From: Phycisphaerae bacterium
Lineage (GTDB): Bacteria; Planctomycetota; Phycisphaerae; WQYP01
Assembly: GCA_013044065.1 (NCBI GenBank)
Contig: JABEVA010000326.1
Location: 1-5,870 of the forward strand
Direction of reading: 5' to 3'
DNA: 5,870 bases
Part shown: positions 1 to 5,855 of the stretch, piece by piece
Layout of the letters: each line of letters opens with the position of its first letter
How positions within the stretch are numbered: position 1 is the stretch's first letter
Translations under genes and position numbers: made by a program
Notes under the pieces: model-generated
What the model saw: the letters and a program-made list of their open reading frames with translations, nothing else
Told to the model about the DNA's origin: nothing
The model's database searches: none

Positions 1-4
1 TCTG

Positions 5-260
5 CCCTTCGTGCCTTCGCGCCTTCGTGGTAAAACCGTCGTCGCGTCGTCGTGGCAAAAGCCCGTTTTAATTCCCGTCCTCCGTGAACTCCGTGGCCTT
101 TGTGTTAAACCCGTCGTCGTGGTCGTCGTGGTAAAATCCGTTATTGTCGTCCGTTCTCCGCGAACTCCGCGGCTCCGCGTGATAATAACCCGTCGTCGTG
201 CCGTCATGTCGTTGTGGTAAAAACCGTCGTGGTACTTTGCGCCCTTTGCGTTCGGAGTTT
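5..260. repeat. Imperfect array of CTTCGTG/CCGTCGTCG-type short repeats
   Basis: This gene-free flank is built from short GC-rich words. One arm repeats a roughly 9-base word: CCTTCGTG/CCTTCGCG at 5-30, CTCCGTG/ACTCCGTG with CCTTTGTG at 80-105, CTCCGCG/ACTCCGCGG/CTCCGCG at 155-180, and CTTTGCG words at 235-250. The other arm is CCGTCGTCG followed by TCGTGGTAAAA, at 36-60, 110-136 and 189-223. The GTGGTAAAA-like ends sit near 27, 52, 102, 128, 178 and 214, so the spacing alternates about 25 and 50 bases, giving a higher-order period near 76. Read on the minus strand, the left end is the 'ACCACGAAGGCGCGAAGG' type of element that I recall as dispersed in intergenic DNA of planctomycetes, verrucomicrobia and some other phyla. 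Its function is not known to me. Open frames across it are low-complexity and not convincing proteins. Confidence 0.7.
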
Positions 261-327
261 ATCCCGGTAACCTACCCTCAATTTCCAATTGCGTTTAATT
301 GCTATCGGTGCGCCGGGACGGTTCAAA

Positions 328-380
328 CCCTCGTCGTGGTCTCCAATCATATCCGCGGCATCTGCGAAATCCGCGGTCTA
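328..380. repeat. Second, shorter repeat block with paired CCGCGG words
   Basis: A CTCGTCGTGGTC word at 330-341 echoes the CCGTCGTCGTGGT arm of the array to the left. It is followed by an 'ATCCGCGGCATCTGCGAAAT' type tract in which the palindrome CCGCGG occurs at 353-358 and again at 371-376, 18 bases apart, flanking a TGCGAAAT word. This resembles the same class of dispersed intergenic words in a different variant. The rest of 261-485 is not repetitive. I see no gene, tRNA or other RNA there. Confidence 0.5.
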
Positions 381-485
381 TTTTCTGGCTCTTGCTATGT
401 GAAGACTATCCCGGACCCGGCGTTGTCCCCGGCTCGTCGGGCCTACGGATAATGAGACGCGAAGCGGTGCATCGCATAATAAGGC

Positions 486-517
486 AAAAGACCGCATTTG
501 GCATTTGGCGGTTTTTT
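486..517. terminator. Probable (bidirectional) rho-independent terminator after the nuoLM-like operon
   Basis: AAAAGACCGC at 486-495 pairs with GCGGTTTTTT at 508-517, giving a ten-pair stem with one G-T pair around a 12-base loop. The stem lies 2 bases beyond the minus-strand stop codon at 522-520. On the minus strand the hairpin ends in TCTTTT; on the plus strand it ends in six T. The position directly after the operon supports termination of the minus-strand transcript, although the T-run is better on the plus strand. The loop contains a small direct repeat (ATTTGGC, ATTTGGC) that runs into the stem. Confidence 0.55.
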
Positions 518-519
518 GA

Positions 520-2145
520 TTAGCCGAGGGGGTGGCCCAGGATGTGGCTGGCGGGACCCAGGACCAGGGCGGCGGGAAACAGGCCGAGGGTAAATTCTGC
601 GGCCACCAGCAGAATAAAAATTCCGCGTTCTGCGGCAGTCAGCCGGGTGAAATGGTGATATTCCGGGCGCACGGCACCGAGGAAAATCCGTTCCATGGCC
701 CAGTAGAGGGCCGCGGCCAGAAGGGCAAAACCAAGGGCGGATGCAAAGGCGGCAAAAATGAAGCTGTGGCTATGAAACCAGCCGGCGGATGCGGGAGACA
801 TATCATGATGGGCGGCGCTGAAATTGGCCATGGCCGCGAGCATTTCCGCGGGAAAAAGACTCAAGCCCGGACAGGCCATGCCGGCCAGAAAGCCGACGAG
901 TGCCAGGGCAAAAAATTCAGGGGAAAGAGCCGCAATGCCGCCGAGACTGTTCAGGTCCCTGCCAGCGGTTCGTCTGGCCAGCACATGACTGCTCCAGAGC
1001 AGCAGCATAAGGGTGAGAGTATCGCCAGCGGCAAAAAGTTCGATTGCCTTAATCCCGGCATGCTCCAGGGTGGCAAACGCCAGCAGAACCATGGCGGCCT
1101 GACTGATCAGCCAGTAGGCAATCAGCCTGCGCAGGTCGCTTTGGGCCAGCGCGCACAGGGCGGCATAAATTAAACCGGCAATTCCCCAAGCCAACAGGCC
1201 GCTGCGATGCTGCACCAACTGGTCGGAAAATAATGGCCCGACCAGACGCAACAGCGAATAGACCGCCAGAAGAAAATTGCCCCCCACCACGAGGCCCAGA
1301 GCCGGGGCGGCGCCTTCGGCCATGGTATCGGGCAGCCAGATGTGTCCTCCAGGCAGGCCCATCCGCACGGCCACGGCCAGCATCACCAGAAGGAAAGCGA
1401 TCCCCGGGCCATGGCCGGCGATCAGGGCGTCAAACCGGCGGATATCAAACGCGCCGAGTCGTGAAAAAGTTACCGTTGGGCGGGTCTGGGCAGGCACGGC
1501 GGTCAGGGACGAGGCGTGGGGGGCATTTGCCGCCTGGGCGATTATCGCCGAAGGCCGGGTATTCATATCCCCGGCATATTTGCATTGCAGCCACAAAAGC
1601 ATGACCGCGACAAACAGGGCCATGGTGCCCAAGGTGGCGATCAGGGCATATTTCATGGCCGCAGCGCGGCGCGAGGGTCCGCCCCAGAGTCCGAACAGAA
1701 AATAACCAGGCAAGACGCTAAGGGCGCCAAAAGCGGCAAACAGCATCATGTCCATGCTGCATATAGCCCCGGCCAGGCACCCGGCAAGCACCAGCAGCAG
1801 GACATACCAGATTTTGGTCTGTTCATCCATGACATAGCTGGCCAAGGCGGCAATTAAGCCGAGTCCGCAAAGTGCCAGCAGGGCCAAAGCCGTCAGGCCG
1901 TCGGCACCGACGCTGTAACGGAGTCCGGCGACCCATTGGGCGCTTTGCATTAACTGCCAGCCGGCGTGCCAGTTCAGCAGGCGGGCCAGCGCAATGCTGA
2001 TCGCCAACATGCCGGCAAAAACCGCCAGCGCTGAATTGCGGATGAGGCGGGTGCGTGCAGCGGGCAAGAGTGCGATGATCGCCGCGCCGATAAATGGCAA
2101 AACAATCAGGCAGGTTAGAATTGAACTATATGCGAAAAAATGCAA
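520..2145 (-). CDS. nuoM: NuoM-like complex I antiporter subunit, lacking key proton-channel residues
   Basis: A 541-aa hydrophobic protein of the proton-translocating NADH:quinone oxidoreductase membrane-subunit family (PF00361 type), best matched to NuoM. Recognisable blocks are the N-terminal 'LPFIGAAIIALLP', 'SVGADGLTALAL' (78-89), 'LPGYFLFGLWGG' (145-156, before TM6), 'HIWLPDTMAE' (268-277, after TM7), 'SDLRRLIAYWLIS' (336-348) and 'CPGLSLFPAEML' (425-436, TM12). In canonical NuoM these polypeptides are inner-membrane proton channels of complex I. By hand alignment the TM5 Glu (E. coli Glu144) is Ala141, the TM7 Lys is Arg261, the TM8 Lys is Leu292 and a TM11-region His is Ala373; only the TM12 Glu is kept, as Glu434. 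A hydrophilic insertion of about 55 residues (188-245) separates TM6 and TM7. The start is TTG at 2145-2143, preceded by GGAG; no in-frame ATG occurs before TM1. It lies 46 nt after the NuoL-like gene and is presumably cotranscribed with it. The family is secure; the symbol is by homology, and pumping function is doubtful. Confidence 0.85.
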   Translation of the reverse strand: MHFFAYSSILTCLIVLPFIGAAIIALLPAARTRLIRNSALAVFAGMLAISIALARLLNWHAGWQLMQSAQWVAGLRYSVGADGLTALALLALCGLGLIAALASYVMDEQTKIWYVLLLVLAGCLAGAICSMDMMLFAAFGALSVLPGYFLFGLWGGPSRRAAAMKYALIATLGTMALFVAVMLLWLQCKYAGDMNTRPSAIIAQAANAPHASSLTAVPAQTRPTVTFSRLGAFDIRRFDALIAGHGPGIAFLLVMLAVAVRMGLPGGHIWLPDTMAEGAAPALGLVVGGNFLLAVYSLLRLVGPLFSDQLVQHRSGLLAWGIAGLIYAALCALAQSDLRRLIAYWLISQAAMVLLAFATLEHAGIKAIELFAAGDTLTLMLLLWSSHVLARRTAGRDLNSLGGIAALSPEFFALALVGFLAGMACPGLSLFPAEMLAAMANFSAAHHDMSPASAGWFHSHSFIFAAFASALGFALLAAALYWAMERIFLGAVRPEYHHFTRLTAAERGIFILLVAAEFTLGLFPAALVLGPASHILGHPLG

Positions 2146-2152
2146 AGAGCAT

Positions 2153-2156
2153 CTCC
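2153..2156 (-). promoter_or_regulatory. Shine-Dalgarno GGAG supporting the TTG start of the nuoM-like gene
   Basis: On the minus strand GGAG is followed by seven bases (ATGCTCT) and then TTG at 2145-2143. The ATG directly after GGAG is out of frame and meets a TAG after eight codons, so it is not the start of this gene. The spacing selects the TTG, giving an N-terminus of MHFFAYSSIL that leads into TM1. Confidence 0.55.
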
Positions 2157-2191
2157 AAAAATATCAGCCAGTACTGTTATCCGCCCGGCAA

Positions 2192-4294
2192 TCAGGAATA
2201 ACTTGCCGCCAGCAGAATTATCAGCAGTGCGGCGGCAACGAGAATTAAGAACAGCACCAGCGGAAACAGCCACCGCCATCGCACAGGTGCGCGGAAATTT
2301 CCACCCGCCGGGGACAACAGGCCGCCGGCAGCGGCCACACTGGTCAGCCGCCAGTCCAGTGCGGCAAAAACAATGGATATCAGGCGGACGATCAGGCCAA
2401 TGGAGACCACCAGCCAGCCGATGACCCAGCGGTCCACGGCACCCACGACCGCGGCCATGCCGGAGATGATAACCCGGCTGATGGCTCCGTACAGGTCATA
2501 GAAATAGAGTTCGGCATCCAGCCAGCGATAGAGAAGATTGGGTCCGGGCAGGCGACGGAACCGTTCGGCCCGAGCAAGGCCGTTAAAATAAAGCGCGACA
2601 ACCGCCGCGAATGCCACTGGCCACGCCCAGGCGAGGCGATTGGCCATTTGAACGGCAAATTCGGTATGGGCAGCGTTGGCATAGGGCGGAAAAAGGGCAT
2701 TGGGACTTGATTTGGCCAAAAGGCCGGATATGCCAAGAATAGGCTGGCCGCATATCAGTGAGCCGAGGGCTAAAAGGATCAGGGGAAACAACCGAACGGC
2801 GGATTCACCACCGGGTGCCGATCCGGTGCCGCGCCATGCGCCGCCAAAAATAAGCCACCACCAGCGTGCCAGTCCGAGAAGGATCAGATAGCAGGCAGTC
2901 ATGGGCAGCCAGAACAGCAGATTGCCATACTCGCCGATTTGGGCACCAAAGTGCCGCAGATTTTCAAAACCACGGACCAGCATGTCCGGTTGGCCAAACA
3001 GCAACAGGCCCATGGCCGCACTGCATACCAGAAAGGAAGCGGCGGCGGTAACAGGCAGGCTGCGCCACAGGCCACCAAGGAGTCGGGAATCAGATTGTCC
3101 GCCGGTGCAATGGAGTACGGTACCCGCACATATAAAGAGGCAGGTTCCGCTTAACGCCAGGAAAATGGATTCATAAAGGCCTGCCACATAGGACCCGGTA
3201 ACAAGAAACAGGATTGACAAGCCAGCCTGTGCGGAGACGAGCCACATCAGACCGCGTTTGATATCCCGTGCGGTCAGGGCGCACAAGGCACCGAAGCAGA
3301 GCGTGGCGGCGGCGGCCCTGGCGGTCATCAGGCGGACATCCACATTGAGCAGCGGAATAAGCCGTGCGGTCATGTAAGGTCCGGCAACAGCAATTAATAA
3401 TCCGGCAGTCAGTGCGCCGGTTGGTGTGGCTGCGGGTGTGGTTTCCACGGCCCAGGTATGAAGTGGAAATTGCGTGGCTTTACCGGCGATTCCCAGCACC
3501 ATCAGAATTCCGGACCAGTCCCACCAGCCCAGGCCCATCAATCGTGACGGCCCATCGGATTGTAACACCTGAACGACGCCGGTGGCGTGCAGGGCGAGGC
3601 CAAGGCTTGCCATGATGGGGGCAAGACCGTTGACCTGCGGCAGTGAAAGGACGGCCGGTCCGCAATGGACCAGCAGCAGGCAGATTCCGAGCAGAAAAAA
3701 AGCGTCTCCGAGCAACGGCAGCGGCATGATGCGGCGAACCGAAGCTTCGCAGGATCCGCGCCAGGCCGCACCGGCCATGCCCCAGATTCCGACCGTGGCC
3801 AGAACGCCGGCGGCGAACAATTCCAGCACGCTGGCGGAAACCACCATGGCAAACATGGCAAATACAAACAGACTGGACCAGGCGAACCAGCCAGGACGGA
3901 TCCGCCGGTCGTCAACCATTCCGATGACATAAATACCGACCAATAGGGCGATCAGGGCGGTCAGGAGGAAGCTGACGAGGGTAAGGGAATCCACGGCGAC
4001 ACCGATTCGCAGCGCGTTTGTCGGCGATGTTGCCGCGCCTGTTGTGTGGAGGGTCAACCATGTCCAGAGAATCGGCCTGCCGGCGGCCAGATGGCCCATG
4101 TGTCCCATGTGCCCTTTGGCGAGCAGCTTGTGGGCGACAGTCCAGAGCGCCAGTCCAAGACTGGTGGCATACCCCCCCATTGCCACGATCGCGGCATGGC
4201 GCGGATTTCGCCCCATCGGAGTGAGGACAAGTGCCACCACCAGCAGCGGTATAAAAGTAGCGACGGCCAGCCAGATGTCAGGATTGTGTAACAA
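2192..4294 (-). CDS. nuoL: NuoL-like complex I antiporter subunit, lacking key proton-channel residues
   Basis: A 700-aa membrane protein with NuoL architecture. It begins with an N-terminal TM1 (8-25), then 'VDSLTLVSFLLTALIALLVG' (101-120) and the 'GKATQFPLHTW' motif (271-281), which matches the family GKSAQFPLHTW in TM7. Next come 'ARDIKRGLMW' (342-351), 'AGTVLHCTGGQSDSRLLGGL' (390-409) and a C-terminal block (about 585-655, around 'ELYFYDLYGAI' and 'VDRWVIGWLV') like the NuoL lateral-helix region, followed by a last TM (676-697). Canonical NuoL is the distal proton channel of complex I. Here Lys272 (E. coli Lys229) is kept, but the TM5 Glu (Glu144) is Val164, the HAAT His is Ala297, the HLxTHAFFKA His/His/Lys are Glu375/Leu379/Gly383, and the SKDE Lys is probably Pro436. 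A Met/His loop GHMGHMGH lies at 61-68. The start is TTG (4294-4292) with GGAAG seven bases upstream; the next Met would cut TM1. No nuoK precedes it; a divergent gene starts 235 bp away. MrpA and DabB are alternatives, but the C-terminus favours NuoL. Confidence 0.85.
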   Translation of the reverse strand: MLHNPDIWLAVATFIPLLVVALVLTPMGRNPRHAAIVAMGGYATSLGLALWTVAHKLLAKGHMGHMGHLAAGRPILWTWLTLHTTGAATSPTNALRIGVAVDSLTLVSFLLTALIALLVGIYVIGMVDDRRIRPGWFAWSSLFVFAMFAMVVSASVLELFAAGVLATVGIWGMAGAAWRGSCEASVRRIMPLPLLGDAFFLLGICLLLVHCGPAVLSLPQVNGLAPIMASLGLALHATGVVQVLQSDGPSRLMGLGWWDWSGILMVLGIAGKATQFPLHTWAVETTPAATPTGALTAGLLIAVAGPYMTARLIPLLNVDVRLMTARAAAATLCFGALCALTARDIKRGLMWLVSAQAGLSILFLVTGSYVAGLYESIFLALSGTCLFICAGTVLHCTGGQSDSRLLGGLWRSLPVTAAASFLVCSAAMGLLLFGQPDMLVRGFENLRHFGAQIGEYGNLLFWLPMTACYLILLGLARWWWLIFGGAWRGTGSAPGGESAVRLFPLILLALGSLICGQPILGISGLLAKSSPNALFPPYANAAHTEFAVQMANRLAWAWPVAFAAVVALYFNGLARAERFRRLPGPNLLYRWLDAELYFYDLYGAISRVIISGMAAVVGAVDRWVIGWLVVSIGLIVRLISIVFAALDWRLTSVAAAGGLLSPAGGNFRAPVRWRWLFPLVLFLILVAAALLIILLAASYS

Positions 4295-4301
4295 TATTAT
4301 G

Positions 4302-4306
4302 CTTCC
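4302..4306 (-). promoter_or_regulatory. Weak Shine-Dalgarno GGAAG for the TTG start of the nuoL-like gene
   Basis: GGAAG on the minus strand lies seven bases (CATAATA) before TTG at 4294-4292. The reading frame stays open upstream of this TTG, but I find no ATG or GTG in that stretch, so TTG with this site is the best start I can offer. The match to the consensus is only partial. Confidence 0.35.
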
Positions 4307-4344
4307 CGTTTCATATCGATTCCGCCGATTTTCATGGACATACT

Positions 4345-4527
4345 TTAACCGCCCGGCGCTCCACCGGCCAGATTACCAGCTTCGGCCGTGAGCCGGAGAC
4401 GGATGGTGACGGGTTTTTCGACCAGTGGATAGCTGGGCAACTGGCGTGGACGGGCAACGAGGCGACGGGTGCGGGCAGACTGGGTGATGCGGTTAGACGC
4501 GAGCGTGCCGCCTGCGTTACCATTTGG
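4345..4527 (-). other. Unassigned 60-codon open frame in the divergent intergenic region (possible gene remnant)
   Basis: Between the divergent genes the minus strand holds 60 sense codons bounded by TAG (4530-4528) and TAA (4347-4345). The frame has no ATG, only an internal TTG near the middle. The translation ends in 'YPLVEKPVTIRLRLTAEAGN' plus a Gly/Ala/Pro tail, which has ordinary protein composition and could be the tail of a truncated gene. The plus strand is open in the same codon register, reading through 'GQITSFGREPETDGDGFFDQ' to a TGA at 4537-4539 that overlaps the start of the next gene, so base composition alone does not decide the strand. I recognise no family on either strand. 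I see no convincing promoter between 4295 and 4529, although two divergent transcripts must start in or near it. Confidence 0.2.
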
Positions 4528-4529
4528 CT

Positions 4530-5846
4530 ATGGAACTGACCTGGCAACACCCGGCATTGCTTTTCACCCTGGCGCTGCCACTTATGCTGGGCCTGGCGAT
4601 AGCCGGGCTGCGCCGTGCGCGGAGTGGTGCGGGAAAAACTGGCGTTTTTACTGAAATGGCAAGGCATTTAACGGCCATCGCCATGCTAGCCATGCTGCTG
4701 CTGATTCTGGCGGCGGCCGAGCCGGTGATTCATCTGGATGAATCGACCGATCAGCTTGTGGTTCTTATTGACCGGTCGGCAGCCGCCCGGACCGCAGGGT
4801 GGCAAACGCCCGCGGGACTCCGGCAAATGCTTTTGCGACATCTTTCGCCGAAAACGCGGGTGACGCTGGTTACATTTGGGCATTATCCGCATCTGGTCAA
4901 ACGGAATGTGGTCATTAGCCGCGCTGGAGATTGGCCCCGGCGGTGGCCGGCCACACAGCATCTTTGCGGGCGGCTGGGACGAGCGCTGGCGTGGCGAGAT
5001 TTGCTGGCGGGCGGGCCGGGGCGCGATGTGCCGCGCTGGCTTCTGACGACGGGGTTCGCCAACTGGCCCCATTTGCCTGGGTCGCAAAAACTGCAGCTTC
5101 CCTATTTTCTTACGGTATCAACCGCTCGCCCAAAAAAGCCGGATGCGGGAATTTTATCCTTTAGCGTCACCCCCCTGTCCGGCTCGCCAGCCAAAAAGCC
5201 GGGGTTTACCATACGGGTGGGAATAGCTGCAACCGGTCCGATGCGTTTGGATGCAAAATTGCAGCGAGACGGGGTGGCCATTGCGGCGGCAAACCTGCAA
5301 TTCAACCGGGCGGGGGAAAAGCTTTTTACAGCCAGGGATTTTCCACCGGCGAAAAACGCCGCCGCCCGTTACAGCATTTACCTGAAAACGGGTGACCCGT
5401 GGGCAGCGGACGATTCGGCCAGTTGCTACGCGCCGCCCATTGGGCCGGCGCGGATATTGCTCGTAAGCCGCAGCGGCGACCCAGCATCCGTTTCCCGCAG
5501 AGCAGGGGCAGGCACCCGACCAAAATTCGATTCTGTGACCGGTGCGACGCGGATTCTTCCGCAGGCTTTTCCAGATCGCGTTGCAATGCTGGCCAAATAT
5601 CAATTGATTTTGCTGGATAATATTGCGCGCAGCGATCTGCCGGCAGGCAGCGCGCGGGCGATTATGCGGTACGTCACCAAGACTGGTGGCGGGCTGCTGA
5701 TTGCAAGCGGATCGCGTGGGTTTGGACCGGGGGGATATGCATTGCCGACCCATACCGGTACTCGGTGGCCTGTGGAACAGCTTTCGCCACTGGCATCGGC
5801 GCCGCCACGGCGATCCGCAAGGGATGTGGTTTTTCTGGTGGATTAA
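4530..5846 (+). CDS. BatA-like membrane VWA / GATase1-like protein, ending inside its second VWA motif
   Basis: A 438-aa product from ATG 4530; a TTG at 4524 is in frame but neither start has a clear ribosome site. The N-terminus has the BatA-type two-TM hairpin (TM1 about 8-27, TM2 about 46-63). A first VWA-like domain follows with 'QLVVLIDRSAA' (75-85) and 'RWLLTTG' (169-175). The usual DxSxS is Asp81-x-Ser83-x-Ala85, and the usual TDG is TTG, so its metal site looks degenerate. Residues about 207-300 form an Ig-like region, then 'PARILLVSRSGDP' (306-318) through 'GGGLLIASGSRGFGPGGYAL' (386-405) matches the glutamine-amidotransferase-like fold of large planctomycete VWA proteins. The protein reaches 'RDVVFLVD' (431-438), the first strand of a second VWA, and TAA follows at once. 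Related proteins, as I recall them, are about 800-900 aa with DxSGSM here. So this is either a gene with a premature stop or a split protein. Family role: membrane-anchored, undefined, often beside MoxR/DUF58 genes, which are not seen here. Confidence 0.75.
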   Translation: MELTWQHPALLFTLALPLMLGLAIAGLRRARSGAGKTGVFTEMARHLTAIAMLAMLLLILAAAEPVIHLDESTDQLVVLIDRSAAARTAGWQTPAGLRQMLLRHLSPKTRVTLVTFGHYPHLVKRNVVISRAGDWPRRWPATQHLCGRLGRALAWRDLLAGGPGRDVPRWLLTTGFANWPHLPGSQKLQLPYFLTVSTARPKKPDAGILSFSVTPLSGSPAKKPGFTIRVGIAATGPMRLDAKLQRDGVAIAAANLQFNRAGEKLFTARDFPPAKNAAARYSIYLKTGDPWAADDSASCYAPPIGPARILLVSRSGDPASVSRRAGAGTRPKFDSVTGATRILPQAFPDRVAMLAKYQLILLDNIARSDLPAGSARAIMRYVTKTGGGLLIASGSRGFGPGGYALPTHTGTRWPVEQLSPLASAPPRRSARDVVFLVD

Positions 5847-5855
5847 CAAGGTAAG

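Noticed and set aside
5..260. CRISPR array
   Set aside because: Repeats are imperfect, share words throughout and lack unique spacers of constant length; no cas gene is in the window.
11..452. Overlapping short plus-strand frames across the repeat flank
   Set aside because: Translations are low-complexity (runs of Val and Arg from CGT/GTC triplets) and reflect the DNA repeat, not a protein.
532..1173. 213-codon plus-strand open frame opposite the nuoM-like gene
   Set aside because: It is the antisense of a clear membrane-protein gene. Its translation is Gly/Gln/Lys-rich without hydrophobic structure or a known motif.
2131..2156. ATG start for the nuoM-like gene with a frameshift at a run of six T
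   Set aside because: An ATG beside GGAG reads in another frame and stops after eight codons. The in-frame TTG with GGAG seven bases upstream explains the start without a frameshift.
4295..4529. Sigma-70 type promoters for the divergent genes
   Set aside because: I could not find a -35/-10 pair with acceptable spacing on either strand; calling one would be guesswork.
4332..4667. 111-codon minus-strand frame starting inside the VWA gene
   Set aside because: It begins within the antisense of the TM region, has low-complexity Ser/Pro/Arg composition, and is in a different frame from the more protein-like 60-codon frame.
5844..5846. Alternative genetic code in which TAA is sense
   Set aside because: The NuoM-like gene ends properly at a TAA (522-520), directly before a terminator hairpin, so TAA acts as a normal stop here.
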